Shown here: positions 17,156 through 25,860 of the stretch, piece after piece
Layout: every line of letters starts with the position of its first letter
Position numbering within the stretch: position 1 is the stretch's first letter
Origin: JABDMH01 sp965223165
GTDB lineage: Bacteria > Bacteroidota > Bacteroidia > Chitinophagales > Saprospiraceae
DNA length: 64,000 nt
Assembly: GCA_965223165.1 (NCBI GenBank)
Contig: CBDCVQ010000020.1
Span: forward strand, 1,116,001 to 1,180,000
Direction of reading: 5' to 3'
Translations under genes and position numbers: made by a program
The notes under the pieces: generated by a model
What the model saw: the letters and a program-made list of their open reading frames with translations, nothing else
What the model was told of the DNA's origin: nothing
Database searches by the model: none

Positions 17156-18595
17156 CTAGAAATTGGCTTGTCCCGGCGTTCGCGGAAAAGGGATGACGTC
17201 GCGGATATTGGCCATACCAGTGACAAATTGGACCAAGCGCTCAAAGCCCAAGCCATAACCGGCGTGCGGGCAGGTACCAAATTGGCGGGTCTGCAAATAC
17301 CAGTACAATTCGTCCTGGGGAATACCCATGTCCTGCATACGGGCTTCCAATACGTCTAGGCGTTCTTCGCGCTGTGACCCCCCCACGATCTCTCCGATCC
17401 CCGGAAATAAGATGTCCATCGCTCCCACGGTCTTGTCGTCGTCATTCAGACGCATGTAAAAGGACTTGATCTCCTTGGGATAGTCACTAAGGATTACAGG
17501 CTTCTTGAAATGCTTTTCCACCAGGTACCTTTCGTGCTCCGACTGCAGATCGGCTCCCCACTCCTTGATCACAAAGGAGAAACGCCCCTTCTTGTTGGGC
17601 TTGGAGTTCATCAGGATGCGGATGGCCTCGGTGTAAGAGATGCGCTCAAAATCATTTGCGATCACAAATTTGAGCTTCTCCAGCAGCGTCATAGCAGATC
17701 GCTGGTCCTTGGGTTTCTGCGATTCCTCTTTGGTCAGGCGCTCCTCCAAAAACTGCAGATCCTCCATACAATGCTCGAGGGCGTAGCCGATGACATATTT
17801 TAGCATCTCCTCGGCCAGATCCATATTGTCATGGAGATCGGCAAATGCGACCTCGGGTTCGATCATCCAGAATTCGGCCAGATGACGCGAGGTGTTGGAG
17901 TTCTCTGCACGGAAGGTCGGTCCAAAGGTGTAAACCTTGGACAATGCTAGCGCCCCCAACTCCGCTTCCAGTTGGCCGGATACCGTCAGGTTTGTTTCGC
18001 GCTCAAAGAAGTCTTGGCGATAGTCGATCCCCCCTTCGTCGGTCTTGGGCAGGTGGTCCAGATCCAAGGTGGTCACCCGAAACATCTCCCCGGCCCCCTC
18101 TGCATCCGAGGCGGTCACGATGGGTGTATGCAGGTAGATGAACCCTCGATCGTTAAAAAACTTGTGGATGGCATAGGACAGGGCATGTCGGACTCTAAAG
18201 ACGGCGCCAAAGGTGTTGGTCCGGAAGCGCAAATGGGCGATCTCCCTCAGAAACTCCAAGCTATGCCGCTTGGGCTGCAAGGGGTAGACCTCAGGATCTG
18301 CGTCCCCGTAGATGACCACCTCGCTTGCCTTCAGCTCCACATCTTGCCCCCGACCCTGTGAGGACACCAACTGCCCAAAGGCACCAATCGCCGCACCCGT
18401 TGTGATCCGCTTAAGCACCTGCGCATCCAGCGTGTCCTTGTCGACCACCACCTGGAGCGTCTTCAACGACGTTCCGTCATTCAACGCAATGAACTGATTG
18501 TTGCGGAAGGTCCGCACCCACCCTTTCACCCAGAACTCCTCTTCTACGGGCTGCTCACGCAGCACGGATGCGATCTCTCGATGCTTCACAGACAT
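17156..18595 (-). CDS. asnS: Asparaginyl-tRNA synthetase
   Basis: Class IIb aminoacyl-tRNA synthetase charging tRNA-Asn. N-terminal OB-fold anticodon domain (VKGWVRTFRNNQF), then the class II catalytic core with motif 2 (FRAENSNTSRHLAEFWMIEPE) and motif 3 (GYGLGFERLVQFV). The 479-residue form from ATG 18595 (MSVKHREIASVL) matches the family; an upstream in-frame ATG at 18652 would add 19 unconserved residues. A 390-bp hexanucleotide array ends 66 bp before the start codon. Confidence 0.97.
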   Translation of the reverse strand: MSVKHREIASVLREQPVEEEFWVKGWVRTFRNNQFIALNDGTSLKTLQVVVDKDTLDAQVLKRITTGAAIGAFGQLVSSQGRGQDVELKASEVVIYGDADPEVYPLQPKRHSLEFLREIAHLRFRTNTFGAVFRVRHALSYAIHKFFNDRGFIYLHTPIVTASDAEGAGEMFRVTTLDLDHLPKTDEGGIDYRQDFFERETNLTVSGQLEAELGALALSKVYTFGPTFRAENSNTSRHLAEFWMIEPEVAFADLHDNMDLAEEMLKYVIGYALEHCMEDLQFLEERLTKEESQKPKDQRSAMTLLEKLKFVIANDFERISYTEAIRILMNSKPNKKGRFSFVIKEWGADLQSEHERYLVEKHFKKPVILSDYPKEIKSFYMRLNDDDKTVGAMDILFPGIGEIVGGSQREERLDVLEARMQDMGIPQDELYWYLQTRQFGTCPHAGYGLGFERLVQFVTGMANIRDVIPFPRTPGQANF

Positions 18596-18660
18596 AACGC
18601 AGGTCAATTTGGCTTGAACCCGCGAAATTAGAAATAGTTTGGATTTTGGCATATTAGGCG

Positions 18661-19050
18661 GAGGCTGAGGATAAGGCTGAGGATAAGGTTGAGGCGGAGG
18701 CTGAGGATAAGGCTGAGGCTGAGGATAAGGCTGAGGCTGAGGATAAGGCTGAGGCTGAGGCTGAGGCTGAGGCTGAGGCTGAGGCTGAGGATAAGGCTGA
18801 GGCTGAGGATAAGGCTGAGGCTGAGGCTGAGGATAAGGCTGAGGCTGAGGATAAGGCTGAGGCTGAGGCTGAGGCTGAGGCTGAGGATAGGGATAAGGCT
18901 GAGGCTGAGGATAAGGCTGAGGCTGAGGATAAGTCTGAGGCGGAGGATAAGGCGGAGGATAAGGCGGAGGAAGGCTGAGGCTGAGGCTGAGGATAGGGAT
19001 AAGGCGGAGGTTGAGGATAAGGCGGAGGCTAAGGATAAGGCTAAGGAGGC
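18661..19050. repeat. Hexanucleotide repeat array (GAGGCT / GAGGAT / AAGGCT)
   Basis: About 390 bp made almost entirely of 6-bp units, mostly GAGGCT, GAGGAT and AAGGCT on the plus strand, with rare variants and one phase shift near 18965. The plus-strand reading frame through it gives only Arg-Leu/Arg-Ile dipeptides and is not a gene. On the minus strand, the direction of both flanking genes, the RNA would be C-rich and G-poor. The array fills the gap between the end of batD and the asnS start. Confidence 0.9.
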
Positions 19051-19095
19051 ATTCTAGGCCACTCTAGCGCACTTCTAGGCACTCGGAATGCAGGT

Positions 19096-20811
19096 TCACT
19101 CCCCACTCCCTCCTCCCAGCTCCATCGAAAGAACCTCCAGTGCCTGCGCATACGTGTCTTGCATCTTGGCCGGATCCGTCAGGCCTCCATACAGGGCCAG
19201 ATCGCAGCGATCCAGAAGATCGGACACGCGTTGAATCTCCGTCTCGGCTAGGCCGCCCTGCGCAAGGGTGCGCTGTATGTGGGCCTTGCTTAGATCCTCT
19301 GCGGGAATGTCATAAACGTGGGCAATGTAGTTCTTGACGCTGAGGGCCACCTCCTCGAAAAAGGGACCCGCTTCACCGGCCTCCAGATGAGCGTGTGCCT
19401 GCTGCAATCGTGCCTTGGCTTCGGCCTGATGATCGACCTCGGTCTGCAGGGCCTGCTGCTCTTCCCGCTTCGCTCGCCAGACAAAGAAGACAAAACTCAA
19501 AAGCGGTACAGAAAAGGCCGCCCAATACCCCGGTCGAAGATACATGGGCCGGCGTACCTGCCGCAAGGCCGTGTCAAACATGATCGGCCGAAGCGCACGA
19601 TTCTGGGTGGTCAGCAGCTGATTGTCGGCCTGTGTGGAGCTGAGCCCAGCACCTTGGGTGATAGAGATGTCAAAGCTGTCCACCAGTCGCTTGTACTGGC
19701 GAGTTTCATTATCAAAATAAGTGAAAGAAGGTCGCAGAACGTATTTGCCCGGCTGCTGGCCCATGATCAGATATTCGATGATCTTCTCCCCTCGCACCGA
19801 GTCGGTGGCATTGATCATCTTTTCGTCCTTGACCTTGGGATCGTAGCTGTCAAAACCGCCCGGAAGCTCCAGGGTCGGCACCTTCACCGTCTTGATGTCA
19901 CCATTGCCCACGATGCGCAGTTCCACAGCGATGGCATCGTCGGTGGTCGCTTGGGTAGGGTGGATGGTGTACTGCGTCTGAAAGCTGCCCACCGCTCCGG
20001 AGAAATCATGCGGCGCGTCGTCGTAGGGCGACTCGACGATTAAGCTCAATGCGTTCGAACTGAGATTGTGGGTCTTCAGATTGAAGGACGAAAAGAAGCT
20101 TCGCCGACCCCCTGAAGGCACGCCCACCCGCACCACCAGTGGCTCAATGTCGATCTTGCCACTCTGCTGGGGAAAGACGGACACTTTGCGGAGCACCTTG
20201 GTGCTGTATTCGATGCCATTGATGTTCTCCTTTCGCACGGGCTCCTTATGTGCATCCAGAACGACGGAATAGCAGCCATCGTAGTTGCTCTCGGATAGCA
20301 CATTGTAGTTTTCAATGTTTACCAGCGTGTAGATCTTGTATTCGATCTGCACCTGCTGGCCGATATAGGCCCGATTGGTATCCACTCGTGCCCGGACGAA
20401 GAATTTGACCTCGCCCTCCCCGGCTTCCAGCGGATTGACTTGCTTGGTCACCTGTACTTTGAGCTGATTGGAGCGATGCCGTCGATTGTTCACCGTGACG
20501 GAGGCGGGTCCGATCGTGTAGGTGCCTACCTTCGTCGGCTGCAGGGTGTAGCTAAAACTGACCTCCTTACTGGTGCGGCCATTGATGATACTGGTGCGAT
20601 AGGACTGGGATGGTCCACTGATCAATCGAAAACCTTTGAAGTCCGGTGCTTGAAAGTTGCTCGGATCGGCATTCTTCAAGGTAAAGAATACGGAAAAAGT
20701 CTGGCCCACTGCCACGCGGTTGGCATCCGCGCGCGCCTCAAACTGCACATTTTGTGCCAGGGCAAATTGCCAACTGATCAGACACCACAGGAGTCCTAGC
20801 TGCCACTTCAT
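19096..20811 (-). CDS. batD: BatD family protein
   Basis: Exported, membrane-anchored protein of the bat (aerotolerance) operon, 571 residues; its exact biochemical role is unknown. Signal peptide ending FALAQ, then immunoglobulin-like BatD repeats (first: GFRLISGPSQS...YTLQPTKVGTYTIGPA), a membrane segment near residues 428-446 (YWAAFSVPLLSFVFFVW) and a cytoplasmic helical tail containing ARLQQAHAHLEAGE. Last gene of the operon, 7 bp after a short BatD-like gene. The hexanucleotide array begins 45 bp beyond its stop codon. Confidence 0.9.
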   Translation of the reverse strand: MKWQLGLLWCLISWQFALAQNVQFEARADANRVAVGQTFSVFFTLKNADPSNFQAPDFKGFRLISGPSQSYRTSIINGRTSKEVSFSYTLQPTKVGTYTIGPASVTVNNRRHRSNQLKVQVTKQVNPLEAGEGEVKFFVRARVDTNRAYIGQQVQIEYKIYTLVNIENYNVLSESNYDGCYSVVLDAHKEPVRKENINGIEYSTKVLRKVSVFPQQSGKIDIEPLVVRVGVPSGGRRSFFSSFNLKTHNLSSNALSLIVESPYDDAPHDFSGAVGSFQTQYTIHPTQATTDDAIAVELRIVGNGDIKTVKVPTLELPGGFDSYDPKVKDEKMINATDSVRGEKIIEYLIMGQQPGKYVLRPSFTYFDNETRQYKRLVDSFDISITQGAGLSSTQADNQLLTTQNRALRPIMFDTALRQVRRPMYLRPGYWAAFSVPLLSFVFFVWRAKREEQQALQTEVDHQAEAKARLQQAHAHLEAGEAGPFFEEVALSVKNYIAHVYDIPAEDLSKAHIQRTLAQGGLAETEIQRVSDLLDRCDLALYGGLTDPAKMQDTYAQALEVLSMELGGGSGE

Positions 20812-20818
20812 AGCTCTG

Positions 20819-21319
20819 TCAGATCTTGGTCTCTTTCAGCTTCTTTTTCTTCTTTTTGACCGGCAGCTCTCCCCCAAACCATCGAGGAAACTCCATGCTC
20901 TGGGTGTCCTTCAGGCGGGACTCAGTGATTATTCCATCCGGATTGGGATGCGTGGTGATCTCGATGGGCGTGGTTTCGTAGGATTCGGTGGACCCCACGA
21001 TGTATGCCGGAGCGATATAAGCCGTCCCTACCTCCTGGGGACGCAGCAGAAGGCTATAGCTCATCGAGCTGGTCACCGCCCCGTTTGTCATCTGCATACT
21101 AGATTGCTGATTGGGGCCACTGACAATATCAAATCCTTCGAACCGGGGCAGTTCGATTTGTCCTTTAAGGTTCACCGCCGAAAACCGGACCTCCAGGTAA
21201 TTGCCGAGAAGTACGCTGTCGGTACTTATCTCCACCGTAAAGCTTTGGTCATCGTCCTCTTGACTATGTAGCAGAGGAGATATGCTCAGGCAGAGTATGG
21301 CTATAAGTAGGCGTTTCAT
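20819..21319 (-). CDS. Short single-domain BatD-like protein
   Basis: 166 residues from ATG 21319 (MKRLLIAILCLS); a TTG 24 bases upstream overlaps the TPR gene and is less likely. Signal peptide, then one BatD-type immunoglobulin-like domain: GFDIVSGPNQQ and LLRPQEVGTAYIAPAY parallel the first repeat of the neighbouring BatD. It ends in a lysine-rich tail (VKKKKKKLKETKI) with no membrane segment. Probably a duplicated BatD domain kept as a separate periplasmic partner. Lies between the TPR gene and batD. Confidence 0.82.
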   Translation of the reverse strand: MKRLLIAILCLSISPLLHSQEDDDQSFTVEISTDSVLLGNYLEVRFSAVNLKGQIELPRFEGFDIVSGPNQQSSMQMTNGAVTSSMSYSLLLRPQEVGTAYIAPAYIVGSTESYETTPIEITTHPNPDGIITESRLKDTQSMEFPRWFGGELPVKKKKKKLKETKI

Positions 21320-21336
21320 ACTTGATCGTTTTCTGA

Positions 21337-22050
21337 TTACCAATCTTTTGCTCTTTTCGTCTGATCTGCTTCTTTACGTCGCAGCTTTTCCTGCACCTTT
21401 TGATCCTCCTCCTCTATAATGTCCAATAGCTGCATGGCCTGTTCTTTGGAAAGTTTCTGCTCCAACTCCTCCTGTGGCATGTCGTCGTCTTCGGACTGCT
21501 GGGGCTGCTGTTGCGGATCTTGCTCTTGCTCCTGCTGCTGAGGTTGTTGCTCTTCCGGCTGATCCTCCTGGTTGTTGTCCTGCTGATCATTTTGTTGATT
21601 CTGCTGCTGTTGCTGCTGCTGCAATTCGCGCAGTGCCATGAGCAGATTTTGCTTAGCCTCAAGGTCGTCGGGATCGGCGCGGAGTGCATGCTTATATGCA
21701 TCCACACTCTGATCGTACTTGCCATTGAGGTAGTGGGCATTGCCTAGATTGTAATAGGCCCGTGCTCTTGCCGCATCATCTTGGATCAGCTCGGCCGCCT
21801 TTTCATATTGTTTGGCGGCCTCGTCATAGCGACTCTGGTTGAAGATGGCGTTGCCCAGATTAAATATGCCCTTCTCATTGGGATCGAGGATGGTCGCTCG
21901 GCGATACTCCTCCTCAGCCTGGTCGTATTCCTGACGCTCGTATTGCTTGTCGGCGCTCCTGCGCAGGTCGTGGGCCTTCCCTTTAGACTGGGCAGACGCG
22001 ACCACCGGTGATAGTGCCAGCAAGACCACCAATATTGCCAATGACTTCAT
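21337..22050 (-). CDS. batC: TPR protein with Gln-rich region (BatC-like)
   Basis: 237 residues: signal peptide (LLALSPVVASAQS), about three tetratricopeptide repeats (NLGNAIFNQSRYDEAAKQYEKA; YYNLGNAHYLNGKYDQSVDAYKHAL), then a Gln/Asp/Glu-rich low-complexity stretch around residues 145-195 and a charged C-terminal helix. This matches BatC, a periplasmic scaffold in the Bat system. Its ATG overlaps the batB stop (ATGA), so it is coupled to batB. Confidence 0.88.
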   Translation of the reverse strand: MKSLAILVVLLALSPVVASAQSKGKAHDLRRSADKQYERQEYDQAEEEYRRATILDPNEKGIFNLGNAIFNQSRYDEAAKQYEKAAELIQDDAARARAYYNLGNAHYLNGKYDQSVDAYKHALRADPDDLEAKQNLLMALRELQQQQQQQNQQNDQQDNNQEDQPEEQQPQQQEQEQDPQQQPQQSEDDDMPQEELEQKLSKEQAMQLLDIIEEEDQKVQEKLRRKEADQTKRAKDW

Positions 22051-23060
22051 ATGCTCTTTCTTTTTGGGATGATATTATTTGCCAAGAGCCATTGAAGCAA
22101 GAAGCCCAGAATGCCCAAGCCTAGAAAGACCTGAAAATAGCTTTCATACTCCGTAAACGATCGCTCTTCAAATTCCTGCTTTTCCAAGCTATCAACTTTT
22201 TTATCAATGGCATCCAATATGTCCTGAGTTCCGTTCAGGTAAAAGTATTCGCCGCCGCCGGCATTGGCCACCTCTGCCATCAACGTTTCATTGAGTCGAG
22301 TGCGCACGGGCTGTCCCTCGGCATCCCGCTTCCAGTCCTGATTACCCCGGACCTGAATGGGTATGAAGGACCCTTTGGCTGTGCCTACCCCCACGGTAAA
22401 GATGATCAAGCCCTCATCGTTGGCCAATCCAGCCGTCTCGATGGCATCGGCATCGTGATCCTCCCCATCGGAGATGATGACGAGAGATTTGTGAAATCTA
22501 TTGTCCTGCCGAAAACTCTCCTGAGATTTGCGGATGGCCTCGCCCATGGCCGTACCCTGAGACGCTGCCAAAGCCGGCGTCGCTGACTTGATAAATATCT
22601 GGGCCGCTGCATAGTCGGTGGTCAAAGGCATCTGCAGGTACGCATTGCCCGCAAAAAGAATCAGCCCGATGCGCTCTCCTCGCAAGCGCTCGGTGAGTTG
22701 TAAAGCAAAGCGCTTGGCGCGGTCGAGTCGACTTGGGGCCACGTCTTCGCAGTACATACTGTTGGAGATATCCAGCGCAATAAAGATGTCCGACGATCGA
22801 GTTTTGACTTTCTCCCGCTTGGCACCCCACTGTGGATTGGACCAGGATATGATCAGGCAAGCAAACACAAACAGCGTCAAGGCAAGCAACCACTTCCTTC
22901 GCCTGCTGAGATCATGGTTTGTCAATTGGCTTACTAAAGATCCTTCTCCCAGCTGCATCGCTTGCCGGCGGTAGAGATGCCTGCCGAGCAGGAGTAGGAG
23001 GCACAATGGCACGAGACCCAATAGGAGGTACAAATGAGATTCGTGTTCAAATCGAAACAT
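22047..23060 (-). CDS. batB: VWA domain membrane protein BatB
   Basis: 337 residues: two N-terminal membrane segments, a von Willebrand factor A domain with an intact metal-ion site (D97-I-S99-N-S101 in ALDISNSM), and a C-terminal membrane helix (FLGLGILGFLLQWLLANN). Matches BatB, predicted to act with BatA in metal-dependent protein contacts at the membrane. It starts 12 bp after batA and overlaps the TPR gene by 4 bp. Confidence 0.92.
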   Translation of the reverse strand: MFRFEHESHLYLLLGLVPLCLLLLLGRHLYRRQAMQLGEGSLVSQLTNHDLSRRRKWLLALTLFVFACLIISWSNPQWGAKREKVKTRSSDIFIALDISNSMYCEDVAPSRLDRAKRFALQLTERLRGERIGLILFAGNAYLQMPLTTDYAAAQIFIKSATPALAASQGTAMGEAIRKSQESFRQDNRFHKSLVIISDGEDHDADAIETAGLANDEGLIIFTVGVGTAKGSFIPIQVRGNQDWKRDAEGQPVRTRLNETLMAEVANAGGGEYFYLNGTQDILDAIDKKVDSLEKQEFEERSFTEYESYFQVFLGLGILGFLLQWLLANNIIPKRKSI

Positions 23061-23072
23061 GTGCCTATGCCT

Positions 23073-24080
23073 TTAAGGATACACTCTCAGGAGCGTCATG
23101 CTCAGTAAAAGGTGTAGCAAAAAACTGATAATGCCCAGCCGCAAAAAAGGAGCAAACTCATCGCTGTACCGCTTGAACGTGGTCACCTCTCGCTCGGTCT
23201 TTTCTAACTGATCAATCTCGTTGTACACTTGCTCCAGGCTCTGCTCCGAGGTCGCTCGAAAATATCGTCCCCCGGTGATCTCGGCGATCTGCTGTAGCAG
23301 TGGTTCGTTTATCATCACCCGTGCGTAGTCGTAGACGTAGCTTCCGTCACTGCGCTTGCCCTGGGGTGTCAGGGCCATCCCCTTACTTCCCACGCCGATG
23401 GTGTAGACCGTGAGGTCCAGCTCTCGGGCCATTTCTGCTGCTGTCAGAGGCTTGATATAGCCGGTGTTGTTGTCTCCATCGGTCAGCAGGATGATCACTT
23501 TGCTCTTGGCGTCACTGTCCTTAATGCGGTTGACGGCCGTCGCCAATCCCATCCCGATCGCCGTCCCCTCCTCCAGAAAGCCACACTGCAACTCCGAGAT
23601 AAAACGCTTGACAATGCGATGATCCGAGGTCAGTGGGCACTGGGTAAAACTCTCTCCCGAGAATACCACCACGCCAATGCGGTCCGTGCTACGCTTGTCT
23701 ACGAAGGCAGCGGCTACGCGTTTACTTACCTCCAGTCGATCCGGTTTAAAGTCCTGAGCCAGCATGCTGCTGGACAGATCCATCGAGAGAATAATATCTA
23801 TCCCTTCCGCCGTCACCTCCTCCTCCTTGAGGGCCAACTGAGGTCTGGCAAGAGCCAGGATAAAGAAAGTAAGGGCCAGTACCTGAAAAATAGGAAGCGC
23901 CTGGACCAACCGAACCCTCCAGGACGCCCCCAAGTCCAATCCAGCCAAACTGGACACCCGGAAAGTGGGCAGTTGTCTTTGACGAAAACCAAAGTGGAAG
24001 TATGCCATCGCTGGCACCAGCACCAAAAGGCCCAGCAGCCAAGGATTCTGAAACTCGATATTGGACAGGTAGTCGATCAT
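23073..24080 (-). CDS. batA: VWA domain membrane protein BatA
   Basis: 335 residues, laid out like BatB: N-terminal membrane segments, a von Willebrand factor A domain with D101-L-S103-S-S105 metal-site residues and the later TDGDNNTG loop, and a C-terminal helix (LRLGIISFLLHLLLSM). Partner of BatB. Its ATG overlaps the stop of the preceding gene by 4 bp. Confidence 0.93.
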   Translation of the reverse strand: MIDYLSNIEFQNPWLLGLLVLVPAMAYFHFGFRQRQLPTFRVSSLAGLDLGASWRVRLVQALPIFQVLALTFFILALARPQLALKEEEVTAEGIDIILSMDLSSSMLAQDFKPDRLEVSKRVAAAFVDKRSTDRIGVVVFSGESFTQCPLTSDHRIVKRFISELQCGFLEEGTAIGMGLATAVNRIKDSDAKSKVIILLTDGDNNTGYIKPLTAAEMARELDLTVYTIGVGSKGMALTPQGKRSDGSYVYDYARVMINEPLLQQIAEITGGRYFRATSEQSLEQVYNEIDQLEKTEREVTTFKRYSDEFAPFLRLGIISFLLHLLLSMTLLRVYP

Positions 24081-24976
24081 GATACTGGCTCCACCGTTAT
24101 CTCTTTCGTCTGGTGTACAAAGGATGCTGCCTTGTCCATAAAGGCCGCATGAATATCCACCTCTGGTTTCGCCTTGGCAAATTTGATGAGATCGGCCATG
24201 TTAAGTATCTGATCCAGGTCGGCCAGCAGGGATTCATGCAATCCTTTGCCCTTCATGGCGGTCAAAATCTCGGAGGTCGTCGACTCCAATGCCGGCGTAT
24301 CATAGCGCTGTTCGAGATAACTCCTGATGATGTGGGTCAGCTCCGACTGGTACTGCTTGATCTGGCCGGCTTGCCAGAGCTTTTTGTCTTTTAACTTGCC
24401 CAGGGCTCTCAGGGCAATCTCATGTGGAGGAATGGGGACCTCGATGACGATCTCCTCTTCGAGGTTTCTCCTTTTCCGCATTAGAATGAGGGCAATGATC
24501 AAGCCCACCCCTGCCAAGGCCAATAGATAAGGTAGGAAATCGCGCAGCTTTAATGGCTCCCTAATAATCGACTTGATCGGCGCCAATCCGGTCGAGTCTA
24601 CCACAATGGCGCTGACTTCCAGCGCCAGATCGTCGGAGTATGCGGTATCCGCACCGGCGGCCGTCTGATACACCAGTGGCAACGAGGGCAGCTTGATATA
24701 TCCCGTGTCAAATACGGCAAATCGTAGTGCTTTCTGATGGTGGGTCGATGTCCCCTGCCAGGTCTGTGGCTCGAGCATCTCCACACCCAGATCCTGCCAG
24801 GAGCCAAAGGAGAGACTATCCACCGAAATGGGCTCCCTGCTTTGGACCTGCACTCGCAAGGTGCGTTGGTCGCCGATCAGTAAGCGATTGCTGTCCACGG
24901 TGCATCTGACCTCGACTTGTGCCTCCAGGCCGAGCGCCAGTAGCAGCGCGATTATGGTCCCCCCGTATCTGATCAT
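24077..24976 (-). CDS. Bat operon membrane protein, DUF4381/BatD-like
   Basis: 299 residues from ATG 24976 (the in-frame TTG one codon earlier is unneeded). Signal peptide, a beta-rich periplasmic half, one membrane helix (YLLALAGVGLIIALILM), then a cytoplasmic helical domain with ALGKLKDKKLWQAGQIKQY and IIRSYLEQRYDTPALESTT, typical of the DUF4381-type proteins that sit between DUF58 and batA. Function unknown. Start and stop codons overlap those of the neighbours, indicating tight coupling. Confidence 0.82.
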   Translation of the reverse strand: MIRYGGTIIALLLALGLEAQVEVRCTVDSNRLLIGDQRTLRVQVQSREPISVDSLSFGSWQDLGVEMLEPQTWQGTSTHHQKALRFAVFDTGYIKLPSLPLVYQTAAGADTAYSDDLALEVSAIVVDSTGLAPIKSIIREPLKLRDFLPYLLALAGVGLIIALILMRKRRNLEEEIVIEVPIPPHEIALRALGKLKDKKLWQAGQIKQYQSELTHIIRSYLEQRYDTPALESTTSEILTAMKGKGLHESLLADLDQILNMADLIKFAKAKPEVDIHAAFMDKAASFVHQTKEITVEPVS

Positions 24977-25845
24977 CAACGAGCTCGTTTCTTAAAAAAA
25001 CGGTGCAGGGCCAGGATGTATGATTCACGCGTCTCGAGGTGGATGAGGTCCGCCCCATTGCGACTGAAGACCCGGACCAGCCGTTGGGTTTTGTCCTCAA
25101 AGCGACGGGCGTGCCGCTCGCGGGTACGTTTGTCCTGGGTATCAATCAGGTACTCCCGACCCGTCTCCACATCCCGGGCCCGGATCAAGCTGGCTCGGGG
25201 CAGTTCCTTCTCAAAAGGATCGTACAGATGCATCCCAATCAAGTCGTGCCTCCGCGCCGCCACCTGCAGGGCAGACTCAAAGCCATCGGCAAAAAAGTCA
25301 CTGAGCAGAAAGCAGATACTCTTCTTCTTGACGACGTTGTTGAAATATTGTAGCGCCTCCACAATGTTGGTACTCTTGCCATATGACTCTTTGGCGATCA
25401 GCTCTCGGATGATGCGAAGGATGTGCTTCTTACCCTTCTTGGGCGGTATGTAGAGGTTTACCACATCAGAGAATAGGATCAGCCCCACCTTGTCATTATT
25501 GTTGATCGCAGAGAAGGCGACCACGGCACAGATCTCCGTCATCAGATCTTTCCTAAACTGCACATGCGTGCCAAAGAAAGACGATGGGCTGACATCTACC
25601 AGGAGCATGACGGTCAGTTCACGTTCCTCCTCAAAAACCTTTACGTGCGGGATGCCGGTACGCGCAGTGACATTCCACTCGATATTTCGAACATCATCAC
25701 CATACTGGTAGTCGCGTACCTCACTAAACGACATGCCTCGTCCCTTAAAGGCACTATGGTATTCGCCGGAGAACAACTCTTTGCTGATCCCCTTGGTCTT
25801 CAGTTCTATCTTTCGGACTTTCTTAAGAAGCTCGCTGGTCTCCAT
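24976..25845 (-). CDS. DUF58 domain protein
   Basis: 289-residue cytoplasmic protein with the DUF58 signature: GRGMSFSEVRDYQYGDDVRNIEWNV split as GMSFSEVR-x-Y-x-GDD and IEWNVTAR, followed by a VWA-like fold (MLLVDVSPSSFFG). DUF58 proteins act with MoxR ATPases, probably as adaptors or clients in complex assembly. It follows moxR by 15 bp and shares one base with the next gene. Confidence 0.92.
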   Translation of the reverse strand: METSELLKKVRKIELKTKGISKELFSGEYHSAFKGRGMSFSEVRDYQYGDDVRNIEWNVTARTGIPHVKVFEEERELTVMLLVDVSPSSFFGTHVQFRKDLMTEICAVVAFSAINNNDKVGLILFSDVVNLYIPPKKGKKHILRIIRELIAKESYGKSTNIVEALQYFNNVVKKKSICFLLSDFFADGFESALQVAARRHDLIGMHLYDPFEKELPRASLIRARDVETGREYLIDTQDKRTRERHARRFEDKTQRLVRVFSRNGADLIHLETRESYILALHRFFKKRAR

Positions 25846-25860
25846 TTTGATGTATTCACC

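Noticed and set aside
18661..19050. CRISPR array
   Set aside because: Units are 6 bp with no spacers and there are no cas genes; no CRISPR-like direct repeats occur elsewhere in the window.
18689..19057. Plus-strand open frame of Arg-Leu/Arg-Ile dipeptides
   Set aside because: It is only the hexanucleotide array translated; six-base repeats give dipeptide repeats in every frame.
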